The position numbers and the translations under genes were made by a program. Shown in pieces: positions 16,074 to 24,305 of a stretch of 64,000 nt of DNA (position 1 is the first letter of the stretch; every line of letters starts with the position of its first letter). Source of the stretch: Muribaculum sp. (lineage in GTDB: Bacteria; Bacillota; Clostridia; Lachnospirales; Lachnospiraceae); contig JAMPHH010000009.1 of the NCBI GenBank assembly GCA_023663505.1, positions 20,276-84,275 of the forward strand, given 5' to 3'. The notes under the pieces are model-generated. The model ran no database searches and was not told the DNA's origin. It was given only the letters and a program-made list of their open reading frames with translations.

Positions 16074-17477
16074 ATGTTTTGTCCAAATTGCGGCAGTGAA
16101 ATACTTGAAAATGCAAAGTTTTGTCCCAAGTGTGGGGCGAAAGCCAAGACGAAGGGGAAGTCCGCGGAGAAAAAGATACGGTTGGGTTATATTGCGGGCG
16201 CGGCGGCTGTTGTGCTGGTTGTAGCGGTTGGGCTTTGGGGTTTTTCTAGGGCGCACCAAAACGACTCTATTGTAAAGTTAGGCGCCTCTATGAAATCGCA
16301 AGGAATCACGTTTGAATGTCATTCAGACGGCACTGCTTCTGTGGTGAGTTCGAAAAATATTTTTTTGAAGGTTAAAGATGTTGTAATTCCTTCAAAAGTT
16401 AAGTATAAAGGGGAGACATATTCTGTGACGGAGATAGGCGAAAAGGCATTTTCTTGGGGCTGGGGCAATGAGGCATGCAGTCTGACAAGCATAGAAATCC
16501 CAGATAGTGTGACAAGGATAGGTAAATATGCATTTAAAGACTGTGCCAGTCTGACGAGTATAGAAATCCCTGCCAGCGTGACGGAGATAGGCGAATATGC
16601 ATTTAGAGGCTGTGCCAGTCTGACGAGTATAGAAATCCCTGCCAGCGTGACGGAGATAGGCGAATATGCATTTAGAGGCTGTGCCAGTCTGACGAGTATA
16701 GAAATCCCTGCCAGCGTGACGGAGATGGGTGAACATGCATTTAGCTACTGTGACAGTCTGAGGAGCATAAAAATCTCAGATGGCGTGACAAGGATAGGTG
16801 AAAATGCATTTAGCGGCTGTGCCAGTCTGACGAGCATAGAAATCCCTGCCAGCGTGACGGAGATGGGCGAAAATGCATTTAGCGGCTGTGCCAGTCTGAC
16901 GAGCATAAAAATCTCAGATGGTGTGACAAAGATAGGTGATGCTGCATTTGCTAGTTGTGTCGGTCTGACAAGCATAGAAATCCCCGCCAGCGTGACGGAG
17001 ATAGGCGATAGTGCATTTTATGACTGCGACAGTCTGACAAGCATAGAAATACTCGATGGTGTGACAAAGATAGGCGATAGTGCATTTTATGACTGCGGCA
17101 GTCTGACGAGTATAGAAATCCCCGCCAGCGTGACGGAGATAGGCGATAGTGCATTTTATCGCTGCGACAGTTTGACAAGCATAGAAATCCCCGATGGTGT
17201 GACAAAGATAGGCAAGAGTGCATTTTATGACTGCTACAGTCTGACAAGCGTAGAGCTTCCCGCCAGCGTGACAGAGATAGGCGAAAAAGCATTTGATGGC
17301 TGTTATCGCTTGCTAAGCATGACAATTGGAGGAGTTCATGTGACGGAACGGGAAGTATGGCAAGATATTGTGAACAATGGATATACGCAAGACAAGAATG
17401 CAGGCAATTCCTCAAGCGGCATTTTACGCAATCCAAGCTTAGACTATATGTTTGGTGACACCTCAGGATTAAGGTAA
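16074..17477 (+). CDS. Zinc-ribbon, membrane-anchored BspA-type LRR protein 1
   Basis: A 467-residue protein with GGAGGAGAG before ATG 16074. Residues 1-25 are a zinc ribbon (MFCPNCGSE...FCPKCGAK). A single membrane helix spans about 40-60 and has basic residues before it, so the C-terminal part should face outward. Residues 115-420 hold 12 complete 23-residue BspA/TpLRR units of the pattern SLTSIEIPASVTEIG..AF..C. Two adjacent units around 16551-16690 are identical at DNA level. The tail ends GDTSGLR, a motif shared with the next two genes. Such repeats bind host or bacterial surface ligands in known BspA proteins. Expression is predicted to depend on the upstream invertible promoter. Confidence 0.88.
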   Translation: MFCPNCGSEILENAKFCPKCGAKAKTKGKSAEKKIRLGYIAGAAAVVLVVAVGLWGFSRAHQNDSIVKLGASMKSQGITFECHSDGTASVVSSKNIFLKVKDVVIPSKVKYKGETYSVTEIGEKAFSWGWGNEACSLTSIEIPDSVTRIGKYAFKDCASLTSIEIPASVTEIGEYAFRGCASLTSIEIPASVTEIGEYAFRGCASLTSIEIPASVTEMGEHAFSYCDSLRSIKISDGVTRIGENAFSGCASLTSIEIPASVTEMGENAFSGCASLTSIKISDGVTKIGDAAFASCVGLTSIEIPASVTEIGDSAFYDCDSLTSIEILDGVTKIGDSAFYDCGSLTSIEIPASVTEIGDSAFYRCDSLTSIEIPDGVTKIGKSAFYDCYSLTSVELPASVTEIGEKAFDGCYRLLSMTIGGVHVTEREVWQDIVNNGYTQDKNAGNSSSGILRNPSLDYMFGDTSGLR

Positions 17478-17508
17478 AGAGTAATAAATGAAACATGGAG
17501 GGCTGAAA

Positions 17509-18855
17509 ATGTTTTGTCCAAATTGCGGCAGTGAAATGTCGGAAAATGTAAAGTTTTGTCCCAAATGCGGAATGAAAGCTAAGACGAAGGTGAAGTCCGC
17601 GGAGAAAAAGATACGGTGGGGTTATATTGCGGGTGCGGCGGCTGTTGTGCTGGTTGTAGCGATTGTGGCTTGGGCGGCTAGGGAGGTTGTGATTTGGGGA
17701 GAAAAACCGATTGAAGAAGGCATTTTGCCCATAGGTACGGATACTGAAGATTGTATTGTGAAGTCAGATACATTGGAGTTTTATTGCTATCCAGACGGCA
17801 CGGCTTGCGTTTATATTCATGGTGACGCGGATATTGAAGAATTGGTAATTCCTTCAGAGGTGGAGGCACGGTGGAGAAAATATTCTATGCCGAAAACATA
17901 TTCCGTGACGGAGATAGGTGATGGTGCGTTTAGCGGCTGTGATAGTCTGACGAGCATAGAAATCCCAGATAGCGTGACGGAGATAGGCGATGGTGCATTT
18001 TATAAGTGTTATGGTCTGACGGACATAGAGCTCCCCGCCAGCGTGACGGAGATAGGCGATAGTGCGTTTAGCGGTTGTCGCAGGCTGACAAGCATAGAAA
18101 TCCCCGCCAGCGTGACGGAGATAGGTGATAGTGCATTTAGCGGTTGTCGCAGTCTGACAAGCATAGAACTTCCCGCCAGCTTGACAGAGATAGGTGCTCA
18201 GGCATTTTATAACTGCAACTACCTTACGAGCATAGAAATTCCCGCCAGCTTGACAGAGATAGGTGATAGTGCATTTAATGGCTGCAGCAGTCTGACAAGC
18301 ATAGAACTTCCCGCTGGCGTGACGGAGATAGGTGCGAGCGCATTTAATGGTTGTAGCAGTCTGACAAGCATAGAACTTCCCGCTGGCGTGACAGAGATAG
18401 GTGCGAGCGCATTTTATTACTGTTATGGTCTGACAAGCATAGAAATCCCTGACGGCGTGACAGAGATAGGTGATAGTGCATTTTATTGCTGCAGCAGTCT
18501 GACAAGCATAGAAATCCCTGACGGCGTGACAGAGATAGGTGATAGTGCATTTTATAGCTGCAGCAGTCTGACAAGCATAGAAATTCCCGCCAGCGTGACG
18601 GAGATAGGTGATAGTGCATTTCGTGGCTGCGGCAGTCTGACAAGCATAGAAATCCCCGACAGTGTGACGGAGATAGGTGACGGTGTATTTTATAACTGCC
18701 GCAGTCTGACGAGTATAATATATGGCGGGCGTGAAGCAACAACAGTAAATCTATTAAAAAATAACAAAGTGCGTAAAACGAGAGCAGATTTTGTCAGCGA
18801 TTCGGCATGGATAAACTTTCTGTTTTTTCTCGATGGGTCGGGACTAAAGGAATAA
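17509..18855 (+). CDS. Zinc-ribbon, membrane-anchored BspA-type LRR protein 2
   Basis: A 448-residue paralogue of the preceding gene with the same zinc ribbon and membrane helix. The linker is different, it has 11 complete 23-residue LRR units, and the tail reads FVSDSAWINFLFFLDGSGLK. I chose ATG 17509, preceded by GGAGGG, over ATG 17488, which lies before that site. The first 130 bases are nearly identical to the starts of the other three paralogues, suggesting recent duplication or gene conversion. It lies 31 bases after gene 1 with no terminator between. Confidence 0.88.
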   Translation: MFCPNCGSEMSENVKFCPKCGMKAKTKVKSAEKKIRWGYIAGAAAVVLVVAIVAWAAREVVIWGEKPIEEGILPIGTDTEDCIVKSDTLEFYCYPDGTACVYIHGDADIEELVIPSEVEARWRKYSMPKTYSVTEIGDGAFSGCDSLTSIEIPDSVTEIGDGAFYKCYGLTDIELPASVTEIGDSAFSGCRRLTSIEIPASVTEIGDSAFSGCRSLTSIELPASLTEIGAQAFYNCNYLTSIEIPASLTEIGDSAFNGCSSLTSIELPAGVTEIGASAFNGCSSLTSIELPAGVTEIGASAFYYCYGLTSIEIPDGVTEIGDSAFYCCSSLTSIEIPDGVTEIGDSAFYSCSSLTSIEIPASVTEIGDSAFRGCGSLTSIEIPDSVTEIGDGVFYNCRSLTSIIYGGREATTVNLLKNNKVRKTRADFVSDSAWINFLFFLDGSGLKE

Positions 18856-18876
18856 ATGAAATATGGAGGGCTGAAA

Positions 18877-20007
18877 ATGTTTTGTCCAAATTGCGGCAGT
18901 GAAATACCTGAAAATGTAAAGTTTTGCCCCAAGTGCGGGGCGAAAGCCAAGACGAAGGTGAAGTCCGGAAAGAAAAAGATACGTTGGGGCTTTATTGTGG
19001 GTGCGGTGGCTGTTGTGCTGATTGCGGCGGTTGTGATTTGGGGAGGAAGACCGATTGAAGATGGCGTTGTTGAGGCTAAATATATGATGGCGATTCCGAA
19101 TCCAAAAGAAGATGGTGCTGTGACGTCAGGTGTATTGAGGTTTTATTGTCATTCAGATGGCACGGCTAGCGTTTATATGATTCATGGTGATGAGGAGATT
19201 AAAAAGTCGGTAATTCCTTCAAAGGTGAAGGTTCGGTGGAGAAAATATTCTATACCGAAAACATATTCCGTAACAGAGATAGGGAGCGGGGCATTTAGAG
19301 AATGTAGCAGTTTGACAAGCATAGAGCTCCCTGCCAGCGTGACGAAGATAGGTGATAATGCATTTTATAAGTGTGACGGTCTGAGGAGTATAGAGTTCTC
19401 CGACGGTGTGACAGAGATAGGGAGCGGGGCATTTAGAGAATGTAGCAGTTTGACAAGCATAGAGCTCCCTGCCAGCGTGACGAAGATAGGTGATAGTGCA
19501 TTTTATAACTGTGGCGGTCTGAGGAGCATAGGGCTCTCCGACGGTGTGACAGAGATAGGGAGCGAGGCATTTAGAGAATGTAGCAGTTTGACAAGCATAG
19601 AGCTCCCCGCCAGCTTGACGAAGATAGGTGATAGTGCATTTTATAACTGTGGCGGTCTGAGGAGTATAGAGCTCCCCAATGGTGTGACAAAGATAGGTAA
19701 TAGTACATTTTATAACTGTGGCAGCCTGACAAGCATAGAAATCCCCGATGGCGTGACAGAGATAGGGAGCGAGGCATTTAGAGACTGCAGCAGTTTGAAG
19801 AGCATAGAGCTCCCCGCCAGCGTGACAGAGATAGCTTATAATGTATGTTATAACTGCAGCAGTCTGGAGAGCATAAAATATGGCGAACTCGAAGCGACAA
19901 GATTAGATCGAATAAAAGGCAACGTGCGTTACAAGAGAGAAGATTTTGTCAGCGGTTCGGCATGGATAAACTATCTGTTATTTAACGATACGTCGGGATT
20001 AAAGTAA
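18877..20007 (+). CDS. Zinc-ribbon, membrane-anchored BspA-type LRR protein 3
   Basis: A 376-residue paralogue with 8 complete LRR units arranged as 46-residue dimers (an SGAFRECS unit alternating with a DSAFYNCG unit). This shows it expanded by duplication of a two-unit block. Zinc ribbon, membrane helix and the FVSGSAWINYLLFNDTSGLK tail are shared with genes 1 and 2. Start at ATG 18877 after GGAGGG. The variable repeat number across the three paralogues (12, 11, 8) fits slippage or recombination between repeats. Confidence 0.88.
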   Translation: MFCPNCGSEIPENVKFCPKCGAKAKTKVKSGKKKIRWGFIVGAVAVVLIAAVVIWGGRPIEDGVVEAKYMMAIPNPKEDGAVTSGVLRFYCHSDGTASVYMIHGDEEIKKSVIPSKVKVRWRKYSIPKTYSVTEIGSGAFRECSSLTSIELPASVTKIGDNAFYKCDGLRSIEFSDGVTEIGSGAFRECSSLTSIELPASVTKIGDSAFYNCGGLRSIGLSDGVTEIGSEAFRECSSLTSIELPASLTKIGDSAFYNCGGLRSIELPNGVTKIGNSTFYNCGSLTSIEIPDGVTEIGSEAFRDCSSLKSIELPASVTEIAYNVCYNCSSLESIKYGELEATRLDRIKGNVRYKREDFVSGSAWINYLLFNDTSGLK

Positions 20008-20031
20008 TAAATGAGATATGGAGGGTTGAAA

Positions 20032-20979
20032 ATGTTTTGTCCAAAATGTGGCGGTGAAATACCTGAAAATGTAAAGTTTTGTCCCAAATGCGGGGCGGCG
20101 GTGCAGCAGTCCGCGGCGTCCGCGAGGGGCGCTTCGTCCGCAAGGGGTGCTTCGTCCGCGCAGGGTACGAATTTTTCCCTGAAGGGGGCGCATATGAGGA
20201 TAATGGCTGCGGGAGCGGGAGTGGTGGTTCTGTTGGTCATTTTGGCTGTCGTAGTCATAGGCATGGGAGGCAGACAGGACAGCTCCAAGGACTCTGTCGC
20301 TGGGAAGGGCGGAGACAGTGCGGAGGAAGCTGTCGCGGAAGCAACGGAGTCAAAGCAAGATGTGGAGACGCTCGAGGTATCGTCGGGAACGGTTCTGGAA
20401 GGGAAGTATGAGAAGCTGCGCTCCGTTACCGTGCTGCCGGAGGCAGATGGCTCCATACAGCCGCTTCTATATAAGGAGGACGCGTCCTTTCCCGTACTGG
20501 AAAGCTTGGAGTGCGGCGCGATTTTCAAGGTCTCGGATTCCGGAGAGAGGGGATATTTTAACGAAAACGATTTTCCGCAGCTTAAGAATGTCACCCTGAA
20601 GGCGGTCAACAAGGACATTGATGAAGACGTCCTTATGTTATATGTGTTGTTTGCCCAGATGTATAAGGAAGGGCGGCTGCAGAATTTTTCATGGGACAAC
20701 AGCTACACGATTGAGGATTTGTATGGCACATGGGCAGATGACAAGCAGATGCTGACCATGACCTTTGAGGCGGACGGCACGCTGCGGGTCGCCGACGCCA
20801 CTAACCTGATTGGGGCGGACGTGCTGAAGTATAAGGAGGCAGGCGACAATACGCTGAGTCTGTCGGCGAATCAGTCGGGGGTTCTTGGCATGTTCTCTAT
20901 TAACATGCAGTATCAGCTTTTGGGGAATCAGCTCAAGATAGAGCTGTCGGGACAGAATTTTACGCTGACCAAGAGGTAG
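20032..20979 (+). CDS. Zinc-ribbon membrane protein with extracellular domain, no LRR
   Basis: A 315-residue protein beginning with the same MFCPKCGGEIPENVKFCPKCG zinc ribbon as the LRR paralogues. It continues with a Ser/Ala-rich ARGASSARGASSAQG linker, a membrane helix at about 62-82 and an outward region. The last 90 residues (LYGTWADDKQMLTMTFEADG) look like the small beta-barrel domain common in clostridial lipoproteins. Start ATG 20032 follows GGAGGG. It keeps the operon's N-terminal module but carries a different external domain, so the zinc-ribbon plus helix appears to be a reusable anchor. Confidence 0.8.
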   Translation: MFCPKCGGEIPENVKFCPKCGAAVQQSAASARGASSARGASSAQGTNFSLKGAHMRIMAAGAGVVVLLVILAVVVIGMGGRQDSSKDSVAGKGGDSAEEAVAEATESKQDVETLEVSSGTVLEGKYEKLRSVTVLPEADGSIQPLLYKEDASFPVLESLECGAIFKVSDSGERGYFNENDFPQLKNVTLKAVNKDIDEDVLMLYVLFAQMYKEGRLQNFSWDNSYTIEDLYGTWADDKQMLTMTFEADGTLRVADATNLIGADVLKYKEAGDNTLSLSANQSGVLGMFSINMQYQLLGNQLKIELSGQNFTLTKR

Positions 20980-21028
20980 AGACTTGGAGCAGCGCAGCAA
21001 ATATGAAAGAAAACGGAGGAAGGAAAAG

Positions 21029-21457
21029 ATGGGATTTTTGGGAAAGGACGACAAGGAGAAGCAGTTGAAGCAGGAGGTGAAAAGTCTGGAGCTGCGCAGG
21101 GAAGCCGCTTTCGCCGCAATCAACGGCGAGATAGGACGGCTGCAGAACGAGCGCAGCAATGTGCTGCTGCAGGCGGGAACAGCTGCCTATGATGTATGGT
21201 GTAAGGATAGCAAACAGGCTGATTTGACACAATTCTGGACTAAGATAGGGGAACTGGAGAAAAGCATTGCGGAGCAGGAGGCAAAAAAGACGGAAATGGG
21301 CGCTAAGTATGACGAAGAAATCAAGCTGATAAACACTAATCTCGGCATTGGCGTCGGAGGCGTCGGTGCGGATTCGGGCGCGCGGTGTCCCAAGTGCGGC
21401 GCGGCGATCAATCAGGGAGACAGCTTCTGCCAGAGCTGTGGGGCGAGTATTCAATAG
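21029..21457 (+). CDS. Coiled-coil protein with C-terminal zinc ribbon
   Basis: A 142-residue cytoplasmic protein. Start ATG 21029 follows GGAGGAAGG; the in-frame ATG at 20984 lacks a site. Residues 8-100 are a charged coiled coil. The C-terminus is a zinc ribbon, RCPKCGAAINQGDSFCQSCGA. It is the last gene of the switch operon, followed by a terminator. The zinc ribbon could pair with those of the membrane-bound paralogues; this is inference. Confidence 0.8.
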   Translation: MGFLGKDDKEKQLKQEVKSLELRREAAFAAINGEIGRLQNERSNVLLQAGTAAYDVWCKDSKQADLTQFWTKIGELEKSIAEQEAKKTEMGAKYDEEIKLINTNLGIGVGGVGADSGARCPKCGAAINQGDSFCQSCGASIQ

Positions 21458-21473
21458 GGTAAATTTGATAAAG

Positions 21474-21509
21474 CGAGGGAAGCATTATTGCCTCCCTCGT
21501 TATTTTTTT
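21474..21509 (+). terminator. Terminator of the LRR operon
   Basis: CGAGGGAAGC and GCCTCCCTCG pair with one mismatch around ATTATT, followed by TTATTTTTTT. Confidence 0.85.
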
Positions 21510-21615
21510 CGCTTCAACGCCTATATATACAATTCAGTTTGTTCTAACAAGCCAAATTTTAGACAACATTCAAAGTGATTTTTGGTTAAATTGTATATTC
21601 CGGTGACGCGTCGTA

Positions 21616-21644
21616 TGGACATTTGTAGGGAAGTGCGATATAAT
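21616..21644 (+). promoter_or_regulatory. Promoter of the ABC transporter operon
   Basis: TGGACA (21616-21621) and TATAAT (21639-21644) are spaced by 17 bases, about 60 bases before the start codon at 21706. Confidence 0.75.
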
Positions 21645-21705
21645 TTTTACATTATAGGTGTTTGGCAAATCGAGATTTACAGGCATAAGAGAGGACGCGC
21701 GGGAC

Positions 21706-22746
21706 ATGGAGGAAGCTCTTTCAACAAATATTATTGAAGTCAAAAACGTCACAAAGGATTATGGCGATTTCAAGCTGGACAACATAAGCTTTTCCGTTCC
21801 CGAGGGTTCTGTATGCGGCTTTATCGGGCAAAACGGCGCGGGCAAAACCACCACCATTCAGATCATTCTTGACGCCATTAACAGAGATTCGGGGGAAGTC
21901 CTGCTGTTTGGCAGGAGTATAGACAAGGACTCCGCGGCGCTTCGGGAGAATATCGGTGTAGTATTTGACGAGATGGGTTTTCATGATTTTCTGACTGCCA
22001 AACAGATCAATACGATTATGAAGAATATCTATAAGAATTGGAATGAGGAGAAATATTTTGAATATCTCAAGCGTTTCTCCCTTCCGACGAGGAAAGCCTG
22101 CGGTTCGTTTTCGCGCGGAATGAGAATGAAGCTTCAGATTGCCACGGCACTTTCCCATGATGCAAGGCTCTTGATTATGGACGAGCCCACCAGTGGTCTT
22201 GACCCCATTGTCAGAAACGAGATGCTCCGAATCTTCCATGAGTATGTCATGCAGGCTGACCACACCATTCTCTTGTCCTCCCATATCACGGGGGATTTGG
22301 AGAAGCTGGCGGACGAGGTTGTTTTTATTGACGGCGGGAAAATCATACTAAAGGGGAACAAGGCGCAGATTCTTGAAAAGCACGGAATCCTTCGGTGCAA
22401 GAGGGACGAACTGGAAAATATAGAAAAATCCCTGATTGTGGCTACTGATATGGTGATTGCACCTTCCGGTGGTTCGAGCCATCAGAGAGAAGCCGTAACA
22501 GAAGTCGAAGCGGGAGCCGAAACAGAGGTCAAAGCGGGAATCAAGGCAGGAATCAGAGCAGAGGATAAAGCAGAAGTCGGAGTAGAGGTCGAAACCGAGA
22601 TAAAGGTTCTAGTCAACGATAAAACAGCCATCGGAGAAAAATACCCCGAACTAAGCATAGAACCCGCAGGGCTTGAGGAAATTATGATATATTATGTCAA
22701 TCGCGCAAAGGGCTTCCGCGCATCAGAAGGGTGGGAGAGCTTATGA
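21706..22746 (+). CDS. ABC transporter ATP-binding protein
   Basis: A 346-residue ATPase with Walker A GQNGAGKTTT at about residues 40-49, the signature SFSRGMRMKLQIA, Walker B LLIMDEPTSGLDP and the H-loop SSHITG. I used ATG 21706 (GAGGA about 12 bases upstream) and not the in-frame GTG at 21658. The C-terminal third is unusual: after about residue 255 it has a Glu/Val/Ala-rich low-complexity insert with degenerate EVEAGAE-like repeats before the final conserved LEEIMIYYVNRAKG. It overlaps the first permease gene as ATGA, so the two are translationally coupled. Confidence 0.9.
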   Translation: MEEALSTNIIEVKNVTKDYGDFKLDNISFSVPEGSVCGFIGQNGAGKTTTIQIILDAINRDSGEVLLFGRSIDKDSAALRENIGVVFDEMGFHDFLTAKQINTIMKNIYKNWNEEKYFEYLKRFSLPTRKACGSFSRGMRMKLQIATALSHDARLLIMDEPTSGLDPIVRNEMLRIFHEYVMQADHTILLSSHITGDLEKLADEVVFIDGGKIILKGNKAQILEKHGILRCKRDELENIEKSLIVATDMVIAPSGGSSHQREAVTEVEAGAETEVKAGIKAGIRAEDKAEVGVEVETEIKVLVNDKTAIGEKYPELSIEPAGLEEIMIYYVNRAKGFRASEGWESL

Positions 22747-23510
22747 AAGGATTACTGATAAAGGATTTCTTCTGCCTGAAAAAGCAGTTGACGAACTATG
22801 TATTCATTATTGTGGGGGTCATTGTGATTTCCGTTCTATTTGTGCTGAGCTACAATTTCGGCAATATCCATGCGGGTTTTGCGGAGATGGTGGATTCAGG
22901 TCAAAACGCGGAGTCAGATATTGTTATGATTGCAACTACGGCGTTGCTTCTGTTTATGATGATTCCGCTCGCGTGTACGGGGGATATCACCAATCTGTTC
23001 ACAGATGATGAGAACGCTTCCTTTTATAAGGTGGCGTCCGCGCTGCCGATTCCCGTCGGCAAAAGAGTCGCCTGTCGGTTTCTGGCAGGTTATCTGTTTA
23101 TTGCGGTTGGAATGGCGGTCGATTTTGTCATGACCGTTATTTTGTCAGCTCTCACGGATATCATTTACTTCGGGAGATTTTGTGGAGTGATTGTGACCTT
23201 TTCCTCCATTATGCTCATGTATGTCAGCCTGTTGATTTTATTGATGTATGTCCTCGGGAATGGAAAATCCGCATATGCGGGCACGATTGTGCTGTTCCTT
23301 GGAGCGGCTGCATATGTGCTCGCCAATCTCAGCCGATTTCAAGCCTTTATGCTTGGCTCAGATGAAAACGCGCTGCTTGATTTATATGAGCAGACCACGG
23401 ATTTTATCTTCCATAAATCATATATTTTGTTGATTGCCGCGGTTGTTCTTTCCGGCGCGGCGTATCTTGCGGCGGTGCAGACAGCCAAGAGAAAAAGAGG
23501 TGTTGCGTAA
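22743..23510 (+). CDS. ABC-2 type permease, subunit 1
   Basis: A 255-residue protein with about six membrane helices and an N-terminal LIKDFFCLKKQL segment typical of ABC-2 permeases that pair with GntR-associated ATPases. The start ATG 22743 overlaps the ATPase stop (ATGA) and has GGTGGGAGAG upstream. It would form the channel with the next permease. Substrate unknown; relatives handle antimicrobial peptides or cell-envelope stress. Confidence 0.85.
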   Translation: MKGLLIKDFFCLKKQLTNYVFIIVGVIVISVLFVLSYNFGNIHAGFAEMVDSGQNAESDIVMIATTALLLFMMIPLACTGDITNLFTDDENASFYKVASALPIPVGKRVACRFLAGYLFIAVGMAVDFVMTVILSALTDIIYFGRFCGVIVTFSSIMLMYVSLLILLMYVLGNGKSAYAGTIVLFLGAAAYVLANLSRFQAFMLGSDENALLDLYEQTTDFIFHKSYILLIAAVVLSGAAYLAAVQTAKRKRGVA

Positions 23511-24301
23511 TGGCAGGTCTTTTATATAAGGATTTTGTAGGAATCAAGGGGAGCAAAATTGTCCTGATTCTCACGGTATGCACAATTTTATTTCTTATAA
23601 TAAGGCTCGCGTTTCCGGGAAATGTGAGCGCGTCTGTGGCGGACGGCATCGGCGTGAGGGAGACGGAGAGCGGAGAGCTCGTTGCGGTCACGGCCGGAGA
23701 TTTGCGGGACGCTTTCCTGATCATGCCGCCGATGCTGCTCATTGCCTGCGGGCTGATACTGCCGTCCGTATGGACTATGGCGATCTGCAAGAACGATGAA
23801 GCCAACAGGACGAGACAGTTTACCGGAACGCTCCCGCTTGAGCAAAACGCGTATATCGCATCGAAGTACCTGTTTATCGGGATTGCCGTTTATATCTTAT
23901 TTTCCTTGGAAAGCATGTGGATCATTATCTTTAACAGTGTGGCAGGGGAGAACCCCGCGAGTGAAATTATCGTAATCTTTGCTCAATTGCTGGTTGTACT
24001 CTGCGGAATTTCGCTACTGCTTGCCTCCGTAGAGCTGCCTTTTTTTATCACGCTAGGGGTCAAAAGGGGCGCTATGATAAAAACAGCAATTTTAGAGGGC
24101 GTCGCTTTTCTTGTGATTGCGTACTTATTCTTTGGGGATCTGGGGCTTTTTGAAAGGTATCATATTTACGCTCTTGCGGATTGGTGTCGGGAACATACCG
24201 TGATTGTGGCGCTTATTTCGATTCTGTCACCGATCGCGGCTCTTTTGATTTATTGGCTTTCCTATCGGATTACCTGTAAAGTCAATCAGGACAGGGAGTA
24301 G
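23510..24301 (+). CDS. ABC-2 type permease, subunit 2
   Basis: A 263-residue protein beginning MAGLLYKDFVGIKGSK, with six hydrophobic helices and a large loop after the first one. It is paralogous in layout to the preceding permease. The start overlaps the upstream stop as TAATG, which indicates coupled translation. Together with 21706-23510 it makes a heteromeric exporter. Confidence 0.85.
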   Translation: MAGLLYKDFVGIKGSKIVLILTVCTILFLIIRLAFPGNVSASVADGIGVRETESGELVAVTAGDLRDAFLIMPPMLLIACGLILPSVWTMAICKNDEANRTRQFTGTLPLEQNAYIASKYLFIGIAVYILFSLESMWIIIFNSVAGENPASEIIVIFAQLLVVLCGISLLLASVELPFFITLGVKRGAMIKTAILEGVAFLVIAYLFFGDLGLFERYHIYALADWCREHTVIVALISILSPIAALLIYWLSYRITCKVNQDRE

Positions 24302-24305
24302 AGAT

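Noticed and set aside
16392..16736. Repetitive minus-strand ORFs within the LRR genes
   Set aside because: They mirror the 69-bp LRR repeats on the other strand and have no start signals.
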